Source: Phytomonas francai (taxonomy: Eukaryota > Euglenozoa > Kinetoplastea > Trypanosomatida > Trypanosomatidae). From it: DNA of 64,000 bases. Each line of letters begins with the position of its first letter. Position 1 is the stretch's first letter. The position numbers were made by a program, and so were the translations under genes. The notes below the pieces were generated by a model. It was given only the letters and a program-made list of their open reading frames with translations. It was not told the origin of the DNA and ran no database searches. The stretch lies in contig MJCC01000002.1 of the NCBI GenBank assembly GCA_001766655.1, forward strand, positions 219,050-283,049, given 5' to 3'. Shown here one piece after another: positions 1 through 10,011 of the stretch.

Positions 1-889
1 GGGGGGGGAGGGTGAGAAAAGGGGGGAGGGCATCAAAGAGGAAAAGGTGTTTAGAGTATTTGAATGCCTTTTTTTCTGTATGACCTTCTCGACTCCCGCA
101 CGGTGTACCCCTGTAGCTCACGGGGATCGGAAAGACGGTTCCTTTGTTTTTTAGGTCTGTTTTGTTTTGTTTTTTATATATACATCTATGTGCAATTTTT
201 CTATAAAGTAGAACGTTTCCAGCTATTTGTGTGATGTTCTATTTATATCTTTTCCAAGGTTATCTACTCGATCTTCAGACACTCGATGCAGGGGAAAGAT
301 CTTCAAGGTGTACGTATTTTAATCGGATGGCACATAGTTCTCATTAGCGTTCTGTGTAAGCGCCGCACAACAGAGCTGATGTTCTATAGGTGTGATTCCC
401 CCGAAATTTTATATTGTACACGTTTTCCATGCAGATACGCGCACGCATACTCCCTTTCAATGTATATACATATGAGCACTTCAGCTTAGCTATTAAACAT
501 GAAGGATATGCCTTCACGCCAGGGAGCCGAAGGTAAGGAGGGAATATTGAATGTATGCACCTTTACTTAGTTTCCATGTTACATCTTTGCACACTCTCCA
601 TTATTTTTAAGTATTTCATTTCTCAAAAATGGCTTTCCCTTTTTTTTTAAAAAATTTCTGTACAGATCTTATTTCAATAGGTTATTGTCTGTGCGTGTGG
701 GATTACTGATCTAGACGTATACCGATATAGGAGAGAGCTGTAGGAAGGTTCTCATTTTTTTACCCTTCATTCGTTTTCGTACAACCCTCAGAAGGCGCTG
801 TACGGTTTTTCTTTCTATTTTTTATTTTTATTTTTGCCGCACTTCATCGTTGTGTGAGAAGTGGGGTGGAGCTGTGTTCGATTCCTCCA
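1..889. other. Upstream spacer, AT-rich, no gene seen
   Basis: No convincing coding region. The first 30 bases are G-rich, with four runs of three or more G, and could form a G-quadruplex on the + strand. The rest is T-rich, probably the 3' UTR of a gene outside the window plus the 5' flank of the next gene. A 67-codon open frame at 286-489 has no ATG-led, gene-like composition and is not called. Confidence 0.6.
805..858 (+). promoter_or_regulatory. Candidate trans-splice acceptor for the cNBD gene
   Basis: A strong T-rich tract (about 805-836) is followed by the first AG at 857-858, leaving a 5' UTR of about 31 nt before the ATG at 890. This placement also argues against translation from the in-frame GTG at 854, which lies upstream of the acceptor. 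Inferred from pattern only. Confidence 0.5.
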
Positions 890-3800
890 ATGTCCGACGC
901 GCAGCCAGGGATCATTTGCAATATCCCGCGGGCCGCCTCGCGGCGGCGGCGAAGCACCTCGCACCGGGGCTCGGCCGCGCAGGCGCTCGCGCGCGGCCGT
1001 CCGGGCGCGCGCCCGCTTTCCGCGGACTTCTCGGAGCGGCTGGCCTTCCTCAACACCGCCCTGACCTCCATCTCGGGGCTCGCCCTCCGAAGGCTCTTCG
1101 CGCCCATCCTCCGGCTTCGCTATCGCGTGCGCAGGCGGGAGAGGGCGACGGCGGCGCGGCTGCCGGCGGGGGGCCGCGCGGCGGCCGTCGGGGCCGCCGT
1201 CCAGCAGCTCGGCAAGGCGCTCGTGGAGGCCTCGCGCGAGCTCGTCGGCGGGGCCGCGCCCCTCCCGCTTGAGGCCGCGGACCTCGCCGAGCTCGACGGC
1301 CTGCTGCGGGGCCGCGCGGGGCTGCGGAGCATGGGGCCGGGCGGGGTGCTCTCCTACCCCGCCGAGCCCCCGGAGGCCGCCTTCGTGGACGTGGTCCTGC
1401 GGGGGGCCGTGCAGGTCTCGTACTACCACCCCGACCTCCCGCCCTCCCAGCTCACGGCCCGCCGGCGCTTCCTGACCTCGCGCGAGGCGGCGTTTCCGCT
1501 CGTCGGGGGGAACGCGTCGGTGGCGGAGGTGATGCGGGGGGGCAGCCCCGCCGGCGCCTTTTCCATCGCCGGCACCGACTGCGGGCCCGAAAACGACGCG
1601 GGGTCGGCGATGAACCTGACGACGACGATCCAGCGATCCTTGGGGCGCGTGAGCCGCCCCTGCGGGCAGCCCACTTTGCAGCTCCTCCGCCGAGAGGTGC
1701 TCCGCGGCCCGCGCGTTCTGGGGGTGGCGGAGGCGCTCGGCCTGGCCCCTTGCAAACACGTCAGTTGCGTGGTGGTCGGCAACCCCAATGGCCCTGGCGG
1801 GGGCGCGGATCTTTCGGCGGACGGCACCAACACGATGGGTGGCGAGTTTTCGAGCTACACCGACGTCGTCCGCTTCCGCCTCCTCGACGTGCACGAGGCC
1901 CTGCTTACCCTTGCCAAGCGCAAACAGGCGGCCGAGCAGGAGTCGGGCTTCACCTCAACGGCCGGGCAACAATGGACGTTAGCCAGTTTTCTCGTGGCTG
2001 CCCGTACCAAGGCCCTGACGACCCACTACCCCCTGAATGAGCTCTTTTTGCGTCAAAGCTGGCTTCTGCAGGACACCCCTGCTTCCATGATTCAAAATTT
2101 AATTCCGTGCTTACGGCCCCGAGTCTACTTACCGGGTGAGGTGATCGCATGCCCGCACAGCCATCGCACGCGCGGGGTGCGCCAGATCTGCTTTCTGCGG
2201 CGTGGCCGCATCCTCGTCGTGGAGGCCTCCCCCCCCCCCTTCCCCTCCTCTCCGGCCTCAACGGAGGCCACGGCGGCGCGTCCGGGCCGGTTTTCCGACG
2301 CGCATCGGCTGGTCTGCGGCTGCCCCGAGGACGGCCGGCGCGCGCGGGAGGCGGGGCGGGTGCTGGAGGTCCTCGAGCCCGGCGCGCTCTTCGGCGAGCT
2401 CGCCCTGCTCTTCGGCGAGCCCCGGACGCACGCGCTGGTGGCCGACGCCGCCTGCGACCTCTGGTGCCTGCCGCGGCCGGACTTCCTGGCCGCGACCCGC
2501 CACGACGCCGCGCTGCGGCAGCGGCACCTCGCGAAGGCCTCGGTGCTCCGCCGGCGGTGGCTGGACGAGAAGCGGCTGACGCCGTCCCTCGCGGCCCACC
2601 TCCGCGCGCGCTCGGAGCTCTTCCGAGGCCTCGGCGACACGGCGCTGCGGCTCGTGCAGGAGCGGCTGGAGCCGGTCTTCTTCTCCTCCGGCGCGATCGT
2701 CGCGAGCACGTCGGAGCGGTGCGCCGGGATGTTCTTCATCACGCGCGGCCGGCTGAGCGGCCTCGACGGCGGCGCGGCCACCTACGGCCCCGGCGACCTC
2801 ATCGGCGAGAGCTGCCTGATTCCGCACCGCTGGCCCTTCGCGCTCGCCGCCAGGACCATCCTCGAGTGCTGGTGGCTCCGACGCGAGGACCTGCTCGACG
2901 CGCTGGAGCGGATGGAGATCTTGCACATGCTCTCCGGCCGCGCCGACGGCCAGGTCTTCGCGTACATGAAGCATCTCTTCCGACCACCGGTCCCGGAGGT
3001 CGGGACGAACGCGCTGGGACAGCAGTGCATGCCGATCGTCGAGGCGGCTCCGGGCAGCTGCGGCTACGTGGCGTACGCGAAGCGCCTGGCAGAGGTGCAG
3101 CTCAAAGCCCTTTGCTTCCTTCATGGGGGCCATATCAAGCTTGCGGATATTTTATACGCTACGATACCCAAAGAGAGGGGACGAAGCACCGACACGGGCT
3201 ATCTGGATGATGACACCATCGCGCATCGATACCTTATATCCAAATTGAAGCACACACATGCCGCGACTCATGACGGGGAGGCCGTGGACGTGTACCCGAT
3301 TTCTGATGCGGTGGCTTCGAGTATTGAGCAACACCAAGTGAACTCTGTGAGATTTCTTAAGTCGATCAGTGCCTCATTGAAGCGTCGAGTCCCACAACTC
3401 TCGGCTGTCATCGACAGGTGCATCCGTGAGCGTGAGGAGCAGTCCTACGGAAGTAATTTATTGCTAACCAAACCCCAGAACTACAGCAAAGGTGCCAGTT
3501 CAAGGGCGTCCTCGGGATATACCCAGATATCGAGTCGCTCACGACCCTCGAACCGGCGAAACGCACACTACCATACCAATACTGGTTTTGGAGCCTTTTT
3601 GCTACAGGTGGGCGCTAACACTGCCCCATCGCACAGGCCCCATCCACCACGTCGTCCACCTTCCTCCTCAAATCCCAGTCCGGGTGGGCTTTCCCAACCC
3701 AATCACCCACAGTCTTCTTTAAGCGCGGGGGAGCGCCTTACGACTCCTCAGCGGAGTCGCCGCAATGTGGCGCGCGTGCGCGATCAGGGAGCTGGCAAAG

Positions 3801-5908
3801 GTGCCTCCCTTCCACCCTTGCTGCAGAAGTACCTTAATATGCTCAGCGAACGCGACAGGACTATCGAGGCTGAGAAAATCAAAAGTGGATGGGAGCACAA
3901 CCAACCTCAAAAACAGTTGACTCAAGGCGAGGCCTACACGAGCACTCCGTTCGAGTCGTCGTCTATCCGAAATCCTTTGACTCAGAGTAAGGTTGACGGA
4001 AGCCCAGCTGACGCCGCGACAACGATAGTCGCAGCGCACGACAACGCCCTACAGCCATATTTGGCCCGACTTCCCCCTGTACACTTATTCTTGATGGCTG
4101 ATAAACCGAAAGCGGTCCTCAACATGGAAGAGGCGTTGTCCATTGGCTATGTTCTGCAGTTACCGAGCATCGATAACATCCAGTGCTGTGTATCGTTGGT
4201 TGATCCCGACGTATCCATTTGCCCACTTGCGCATCGTGCTCGTCTGCGGACCATGGCGATGACCCCTAATGACCGTTTTCACAAGCATAACTTTTACTTT
4301 GCGGCTGCCTGTTTCGAAGAGGATGTCAATAGACTTGGCGTTAGCTCATCGGAAAATCCAGAAGCAAATTTAGAAAGGGATCGAACGTTGAAGTTATTAA
4401 CGATGTTACGTGCCGATGCCTTATCCCACTTGTCCACCGAGACGCAGACGAAGAGATCCCCCAACGAGGAGGAAACTTTACAAGAGGATGAGGAGGATTT
4501 GATAGCAGCAGACCGATCTAGTAGCCAGTTGCTCAGCGAGGCTAGGATGACCTTATCGTCACCCTCCCCAAGAGTAGTACCTGTACCGAGCGTTTCTGAG
4601 AGTGCTGATAAAAAGAGGGAGTCCCTCTTGCATTTGTTGGGCCAAAATCCGGATAAGATGATAGGCGTTCTAAATAAAAAACACCAGCTCCCACCACCCG
4701 GTGCACCAGGTATCAAGCGGGAGCTCAGTCCTTCACTCGTGCAGTCAAAAGCAAAGGGGGGGTCGTCTGCCATGTCAAGCCATCAGACCTCAGTCCTGGA
4801 CCGGCTGCTGGCGGCGGTCTCCACAGATCGGGTGGCCAATGACCCCCACCAGCTCGCTCCCGGTTCAGAACCTCGCAGGGATCCTTCGGTGTCGTTTTCG
4901 AAATCCGCTACTGTGTCTGCTCCCAACATCTCGGCCTCAAACATGAGTCCCTCCACCTTGGTTGAACAGAACCTGCAGGAGACCTACGATCCTCCTCTAC
5001 ATATCTCTTTGAAAAGTCCGAATTCTTCCTTTGCAAGGAGATTCTCTGAATCGAACGCTGCACTTTTGAATGGCATCGCTTTCAAAGACCATTTTCAGAA
5101 GCGTGAGCCCTTGCATGTTGTGGACCACTATGGTTTGCTTAACGACTCCAATACGGTCAGCCTCGAAGCGGATAAGGACTCGTTACACATGCCGAGCCAC
5201 AGAAACTCGATCAGCTTCGGCTTGAAGGGGTCATTTTGCGGGCATTCCAGTTTGGATTTCATCCACTCCTCCTTGCTGATGCACCCCTCGGGGGCCCTCG
5301 CGGACACCCGTGGGCCAGTGCTGAGTCCAAAGGGAAGAGAGGCGGCGGGACTTGACCCAAGGGACTTTGTGATGCCAGACGTGGACGACGCAGCGGTCAT
5401 CGTGTCCTCCATCCAGCGCGATATCGAGGCCATGAACGCGGTCGCGAAGGAGCAGGCCTACGAGCGGGAGTTGGCCCAGCGCGACGCCGTGGGGGACCTT
5501 TCCCAAGGCCCTAGCGACGAGGTGGCGCGCGTGTGGGAGAGGATGCGGAGGCTTTGCCACGGGTCTGAGACGGAAGCCGCGGAGCCGATCGCGGTGCCTA
5601 GCATTCTTGCCGCTGAGGCGGGGCCTGACTACTTAGCTCGCAGCTACTCGGAGGTCTATTCTATGAACGTTGAAGACGGGACCCATTCGAACCTCTCGAA
5701 GGGTGTGCAGTCGTGGCATAAAACGATGAGGCATGGCAATCTAGTCGTTGCCGATACCGAAACCGCCGGTGCCCAGGAGAATGATGCCGCGTGGTTAGTT
5801 GCGGCGAACATTGGTACGAAGCAATTCGGCTATGACGCTGCGCCCCTGACGTCTCCGATGCAAAACCTGACCCACGAGGAGTATGCAAAATTGGTGAAGG
5901 GGGGGTGA
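890..5908 (+). CDS. Cyclic nucleotide-binding domain protein, about 1672 aa
   Basis: The start is the first in-frame ATG (890); the open frame reaches back to a GTG at 854. Two cNMP-binding-like domains lie in the first half. The first (about 390-550) begins like an ion-channel cNBD, with a helix then LRPRVYLPGEVI. Its phosphate-binding cassette FGELALLFGEPR (501-512) keeps the family's Glu (503) and Arg (512). The second (about 580-690) has the cassette start IGES (638-641) but no matching Arg, so it is probably degenerate. I see no transmembrane segments, so this is not a channel; a soluble cyclic-nucleotide sensor is the inference. The C-terminal half (about 860 onward) is Ser/Pro-rich, low in complexity and probably disordered. 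The first 2.2 kb is extremely GC-rich and the rest is not. Family assignment is sound; ligand and partners are unknown. Confidence 0.8.
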   Translation: MSDAQPGIICNIPRAASRRRRSTSHRGSAAQALARGRPGARPLSADFSERLAFLNTALTSISGLALRRLFAPILRLRYRVRRRERATAARLPAGGRAAAVGAAVQQLGKALVEASRELVGGAAPLPLEAADLAELDGLLRGRAGLRSMGPGGVLSYPAEPPEAAFVDVVLRGAVQVSYYHPDLPPSQLTARRRFLTSREAAFPLVGGNASVAEVMRGGSPAGAFSIAGTDCGPENDAGSAMNLTTTIQRSLGRVSRPCGQPTLQLLRREVLRGPRVLGVAEALGLAPCKHVSCVVVGNPNGPGGGADLSADGTNTMGGEFSSYTDVVRFRLLDVHEALLTLAKRKQAAEQESGFTSTAGQQWTLASFLVAARTKALTTHYPLNELFLRQSWLLQDTPASMIQNLIPCLRPRVYLPGEVIACPHSHRTRGVRQICFLRRGRILVVEASPPPFPSSPASTEATAARPGRFSDAHRLVCGCPEDGRRAREAGRVLEVLEPGALFGELALLFGEPRTHALVADAACDLWCLPRPDFLAATRHDAALRQRHLAKASVLRRRWLDEKRLTPSLAAHLRARSELFRGLGDTALRLVQERLEPVFFSSGAIVASTSERCAGMFFITRGRLSGLDGGAATYGPGDLIGESCLIPHRWPFALAARTILECWWLRREDLLDALERMEILHMLSGRADGQVFAYMKHLFRPPVPEVGTNALGQQCMPIVEAAPGSCGYVAYAKRLAEVQLKALCFLHGGHIKLADILYATIPKERGRSTDTGYLDDDTIAHRYLISKLKHTHAATHDGEAVDVYPISDAVASSIEQHQVNSVRFLKSISASLKRRVPQLSAVIDRCIREREEQSYGSNLLLTKPQNYSKGASSRASSGYTQISSRSRPSNRRNAHYHTNTGFGAFLLQVGANTAPSHRPHPPRRPPSSSNPSPGGLSQPNHPQSSLSAGERLTTPQRSRRNVARVRDQGAGKGASLPPLLQKYLNMLSERDRTIEAEKIKSGWEHNQPQKQLTQGEAYTSTPFESSSIRNPLTQSKVDGSPADAATTIVAAHDNALQPYLARLPPVHLFLMADKPKAVLNMEEALSIGYVLQLPSIDNIQCCVSLVDPDVSICPLAHRARLRTMAMTPNDRFHKHNFYFAAACFEEDVNRLGVSSSENPEANLERDRTLKLLTMLRADALSHLSTETQTKRSPNEEETLQEDEEDLIAADRSSSQLLSEARMTLSSPSPRVVPVPSVSESADKKRESLLHLLGQNPDKMIGVLNKKHQLPPPGAPGIKRELSPSLVQSKAKGGSSAMSSHQTSVLDRLLAAVSTDRVANDPHQLAPGSEPRRDPSVSFSKSATVSAPNISASNMSPSTLVEQNLQETYDPPLHISLKSPNSSFARRFSESNAALLNGIAFKDHFQKREPLHVVDHYGLLNDSNTVSLEADKDSLHMPSHRNSISFGLKGSFCGHSSLDFIHSSLLMHPSGALADTRGPVLSPKGREAAGLDPRDFVMPDVDDAAVIVSSIQRDIEAMNAVAKEQAYERELAQRDAVGDLSQGPSDEVARVWERMRRLCHGSETEAAEPIAVPSILAAEAGPDYLARSYSEVYSMNVEDGTHSNLSKGVQSWHKTMRHGNLVVADTETAGAQENDAAWLVAANIGTKQFGYDAAPLTSPMQNLTHEEYAKLVKGG

Positions 5909-6564
5909 GGCTCTGCTTAGTGCTGACACAATCTAGAAAAAAGCCGAGGATACCAACCAGTCTGACGGTTCTGTGGGCAGGTTTTCTCTTAAGCTAGCCT
6001 ATCTTCCCCAGAATATCAGAAAACTCTTTATTGCGGGGCAGAACGTCAAGCCCGCACCAGATGTTACTACAATATGCATTTTTTTTCTTACCAAAGAGCA
6101 AAATGCATAGATTTTTTAAATCTTTTTATCTGTATATTTCCCCTACTATGTCTTCCTTCCTTTCTGTAGCTTTACTTGATGCTATTTTTATTTACTTATT
6201 TATTCAATTGGTGCTCTCAATTATTGTATTCAAGACACTCATCAGCTTGTCTTGATACATAATCCTGATTCAGATAGAACAAAAATAGTGATGTAAAATA
6301 CGTGTATGTATCTCTCTTTCTTTCTCTGTGCTTGCCTTTTCATCAAACACGCATTATTCATGTGCTTTCAGATCCCACCTGTATGATATAATTTTATATG
6401 GCTTTCAGAATTATTCATCATACTCTTTGACACTTTGAACAACAGAAAAAAGGTGTTTTGCAAAAAGGTTCCTATCTTCTGTCAGCGGCGTGCAGTACAA
6501 GGCAAGGATTGGACTCCAGACAAGTAGGCATTGGTTGAGCCGAAGGAGCGTGCAGAGAACGTGT
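5909..6564. other. Spacer before KU70
   Basis: AT-rich, with no gene seen. A pyrimidine tract at about 6308-6345 is followed by the first AG at 6370-6371, a reasonable trans-splice acceptor giving a 5' UTR of about 194 nt for the next gene. A 74-codon T-rich open frame at 6031-6255 looks like compositional noise. Confidence 0.5.
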
Positions 6565-9285
6565 ATGACAAGCTACGCGAATTGGTTAGAGGAAACTATC
6601 GGCTTCACTGAGGACGACTTCCTTTTAGATGAAAATGTGGAAGCTAAGGATAGCGTCCCCTATGGGGACCTTCCATATGCATTTGATAGGGATGCAGTTT
6701 TGTGTTTAGTAGACTGTCGTAGTGAAATGTTCACCTTCCCGACTCAAACCCAATATAGCACAGTTTCACCGAACCAGACGGTTGAGCACAGATTCAAAAC
6801 AGAAGAATATGACTTATCCACGCCACTCACTTCACCTTGTCGGAATTTTGACGTCCGTTGCCAGGGAACGGCTTCCACGTTAGCGCATCTAACCGCCTTT
6901 GGTCGAGCGCTACAGGGGGTTAACTGCTTGTATCGAAGCAAATCCATTTCACGTGACCATGATGTACTAGCTCTTGTTCTCTACAATACTGCGGTCGAAA
7001 GAAATACCCATGGATGTCCAGGAGTCTATATCTATCTCCCATTCAACGAGTTAGATCTAAATAGCGTGTATGAAATCGAGCAGCTCGTGACTGCAGCGGC
7101 AGATCCTGGCTCAAAGGCCTATATGAAATTTGTTCGTGAGGTAGGTCACCTTCCGGCTCACCAGCCGCTGGTGCTCAGCGAAGCGCTTCGTGCAGCACAT
7201 TGCATGTTTCTGGGTCTCGGTACGAAGACTGCCAGACACAAGCGTATCTTCGTTTTTACCGACGATGACGATCCGACTCGCGGTAGCGTGCTGGAGCACG
7301 ATCGGTGCATCGCTCGCTCTCACAGTCTAGCGGATATGGGCGTCATTATTGAAGTTTTCGGGGTTGGTGGATCCGTTGTCGAAAGGGCGGTTCCAGCAAC
7401 CACCGTAACGACTGTTAGCGTTGAGGACGGGCACGCCGCTGCTACTCCCAGTGGCACCCCTGCCGATGCGAATATCATGACGATGGAGCCCCCAGTGGAG
7501 GAGCATGCCTTCCTCCCAAAGGGTAATGCCGTTTTTGTGGAGAATGTGGGTAATGCGGCCTTCACAGGGTGCGATTTCTGGAAGCGTCTGCTCTATGAGG
7601 TTGGTGAGCGCAAGCCACAAAGTGTATCCTTCAGTACGGGTGAGTTGACTTTCCACAACAGCAGTTGCCATACGGACTGCGATACCAGGACTGTGGGGAT
7701 CGGCGGTAGCTTAGGCAGCTCTTTTGAGGGGTTCTTGGAATTGATCCGATGGAGGATTCACCCGCAGCGCCCTTTTATGAACTGCAGGTTATTTATTGGT
7801 GCGCGTGCGGACGGCGAAGATGTGCCGCATATGGCCATAAGCCTGTACTCACCGCTCTTGCCTGCCACCGGACAATCGACGGGGTGGGTAGAAGCGGCCA
7901 CAAAGGCCCCCGTCAACCGGCGGGTTGTTCTCAAGGTGAAGAAGGAAGATTCCATCTCCACTCGCGATGATAGTGACAACAGACAGCTACATTCAAGCGG
8001 GGCTCAGCACCATTTTGAGAAGGGTGCGGGGCGGGGTGACGGCTGTACAAGCCAGCAAGATACCGTCCTACGTCCGGAGGAGGTTCGGTACTGCGCACAA
8101 ATAGGGGGCTCCACCATTATTTTTTCGCGTGCGGAGAGGGATAAGATAGCGGACGTAGCGACCGCACAAGCCACGGACGGCCTTACTATCGTATGCTTTA
8201 AGCGGTACGAGGATGTGATTCAGTACAAGCACATTGTCCATCGCAGTGCCTTTGTGCACGCAAATTTATCTGAGGGAGGCCACAACTCACTTCGACTGTT
8301 TGTTCAACTGGTGCGAACGCTGCGTGCGCAGGGAAAGGTTGGCATCGCGCAATATGTGATGAAGAATGTCCCCCCTAGACTTGTCGCGTTGGTTCCGTCC
8401 CCGGACTTTGCTGCGGTTCGGCAGCATATCCCACCCGAGACCAGTATACCTACCCAAGGGCTTGGGTTCTACATGGTTCCTTTACCCTACGCGGACGACA
8501 TCCTCCCTGTTCCTGATCTCGCCCTGTTACCTAGCCGTACCAAAGAACCTGCTCCCAAAATCGGCCCAGACGCCGTATCCGAGACGGATATACAACTTGC
8601 GAGGCGGGTCATCGACGCCCTGAGCGTCCGCTATGACATCCTGACCGTGCCAAATCCCTCGCTGCAGTTGCAGCACCGCGTGCTGGAGGAACTTATGCTA
8701 CGTCAGCCCGTTTCCCCAAAGCCAGGACAAGTGGTAGGGGAGCCTTTGCCGAGGACTTCACCGTCCGCGACAGCTTTTTCAGGTTTCAAAGACTTAGAAG
8801 CTGGGAGAGCTGCGATGACGACGGTGCGCGACTGGACGCTACCCGACAAGGCTGTTATGGCGCGTCATGCCGAGCGGTTTCAGGACTTCAACGCCTTTGT
8901 CCTTGGCTCGTCGTACGATGCGGATGGGATGTGTGGGCAGTCCCGCACCACGGCAGGCGCATCGCGACGTCCGCGTGCGTGCATCGACAATGCTAGCTAC
9001 AAGAAGGACAACATCAGGGGTGAGAACCCGGCGCCTGCACCCGGCACAAACACACACAGAGAGTATGGCAACTGTAATCAAAGTGAAGGAACGGGGGTCT
9101 ACAGTACGGTCGAAGAAATTAAGGAACTTGTGAGGGATGCGGCTGATCGCAATGCGTGGCACCGACTAACTGTGGTACAACTGAAGGAGTACCTCAGGAC
9201 AGTTGGACAATCAATAGGAAATGCCAGAAATAAGGATGCATTAATTGAAAGCGTGAAGGATGCTTACCTCAAGAGGGAGGGCTAA
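6565..9285 (+). CDS. KU70: Ku70, DNA end-binding subunit, about 906 aa
   Basis: Ku70 pairs with Ku80 to form the ring that binds double-strand DNA ends; in trypanosomatids Ku is known mainly for telomere maintenance. The von Willebrand A-like domain starts near residue 43 (AVLCLVDCRSEMF). It includes ALRAAHCMFLG followed by KRIFVFTDDDDP, the typical Ku70 strand and acidic turn. The beta-barrel core follows at about 450-620, with YCAQIGGSTIIFSR. The last 40 residues (about 865-906, TVVQLKEYLRTVG onward) form a SAP DNA-binding motif, diagnostic of Ku70 over Ku80. The start is the first ATG (6565); the frame extends 25 codons upstream to a GTG but has no ATG there. A long low-similarity linker (about 640-860) makes the protein longer than typical metazoan Ku70. 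Confidence 0.9.
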   Translation: MTSYANWLEETIGFTEDDFLLDENVEAKDSVPYGDLPYAFDRDAVLCLVDCRSEMFTFPTQTQYSTVSPNQTVEHRFKTEEYDLSTPLTSPCRNFDVRCQGTASTLAHLTAFGRALQGVNCLYRSKSISRDHDVLALVLYNTAVERNTHGCPGVYIYLPFNELDLNSVYEIEQLVTAAADPGSKAYMKFVREVGHLPAHQPLVLSEALRAAHCMFLGLGTKTARHKRIFVFTDDDDPTRGSVLEHDRCIARSHSLADMGVIIEVFGVGGSVVERAVPATTVTTVSVEDGHAAATPSGTPADANIMTMEPPVEEHAFLPKGNAVFVENVGNAAFTGCDFWKRLLYEVGERKPQSVSFSTGELTFHNSSCHTDCDTRTVGIGGSLGSSFEGFLELIRWRIHPQRPFMNCRLFIGARADGEDVPHMAISLYSPLLPATGQSTGWVEAATKAPVNRRVVLKVKKEDSISTRDDSDNRQLHSSGAQHHFEKGAGRGDGCTSQQDTVLRPEEVRYCAQIGGSTIIFSRAERDKIADVATAQATDGLTIVCFKRYEDVIQYKHIVHRSAFVHANLSEGGHNSLRLFVQLVRTLRAQGKVGIAQYVMKNVPPRLVALVPSPDFAAVRQHIPPETSIPTQGLGFYMVPLPYADDILPVPDLALLPSRTKEPAPKIGPDAVSETDIQLARRVIDALSVRYDILTVPNPSLQLQHRVLEELMLRQPVSPKPGQVVGEPLPRTSPSATAFSGFKDLEAGRAAMTTVRDWTLPDKAVMARHAERFQDFNAFVLGSSYDADGMCGQSRTTAGASRRPRACIDNASYKKDNIRGENPAPAPGTNTHREYGNCNQSEGTGVYSTVEEIKELVRDAADRNAWHRLTVVQLKEYLRTVGQSIGNARNKDALIESVKDAYLKREG

Positions 9286-10011
9286 AAAAAGAGAGTACAC
9301 CCTTCCTTTCTTTTCTCTCTCTCTGTGTGGAAGATTCCTTTTCGTCATGAGTCCTCTTTTTCTGAGAGTCCCATTCTGTGGAAAAGGGGTTCTAGCCAGG
9401 ATTTCTTGTCGCATTTTATACAGGGGGATAAATATACCACATATCTTGGGTTTGTAATTCGTGTAAGCCCGAGAACCACAAACCTGCGTGTTTCAAGACT
9501 AAACCTTCATTCCTTATGTTCCCAATGACAGGAGCTGCTACTATACTCATTTGAACGTATTCAAGTAAACTTCTTTCATCATTAGCTGATGCTCAAGATT
9601 ATCAATATTTTCAAATGGGGACATTAGTCATGCAACTTTATGATCTACGGTGCTATTGATGTGTATATCACATTAAATACGTCTTGAGTCAATGTGTTTG
9701 AGCACATCTAAAGGCCCAAAGTCAAGATATACTGGTTATCTCAAGCCTGAAGTGGGAAGTTCATGCTTGTAGAGTCTCACCACATGTCACAAATTCACTA
9801 AAAAAAAGGTAAACCAAAAGTGTTACATCATTTCACCTACCTTCATTGGCACCGTTTGCCTCTTCTGAATGCCTTTTTTTTTTTTGTAACATTCTTTATT
9901 GTTTTCCTGTCCTATTTTTTTTTTCGAATTGATATTCTATTTTAAATTTCGGAAGCTGAGGAGCTTTACTACTACGCAGGTGACCAATATTATAACCAAA
10001 GCCTGATCACT
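9286..10011. other. Spacer before the uL4 gene
   Basis: AT-rich with no gene seen. It ends in strong T tracts (about 9873-9885 and 9914-9924) that serve the ribosomal protein gene. Confidence 0.6.
9873..9955 (+). promoter_or_regulatory. Candidate trans-splice acceptor for uL4
   Basis: Long T-rich tracts at 9873-9924 are followed by the first clear AG at 9954-9955 (a second lies at 9959-9960), leaving a 5' UTR of about 50-56 nt. Pattern-based inference. Confidence 0.5.

Noticed and set aside
815..1894. 359-codon open frame on the minus strand opposite the cNBD gene
   Set aside because: Antisense shadow of extremely GC-rich codons; Arg/Gly/Pro/His-rich with no domain, and all other genes are on the + strand.
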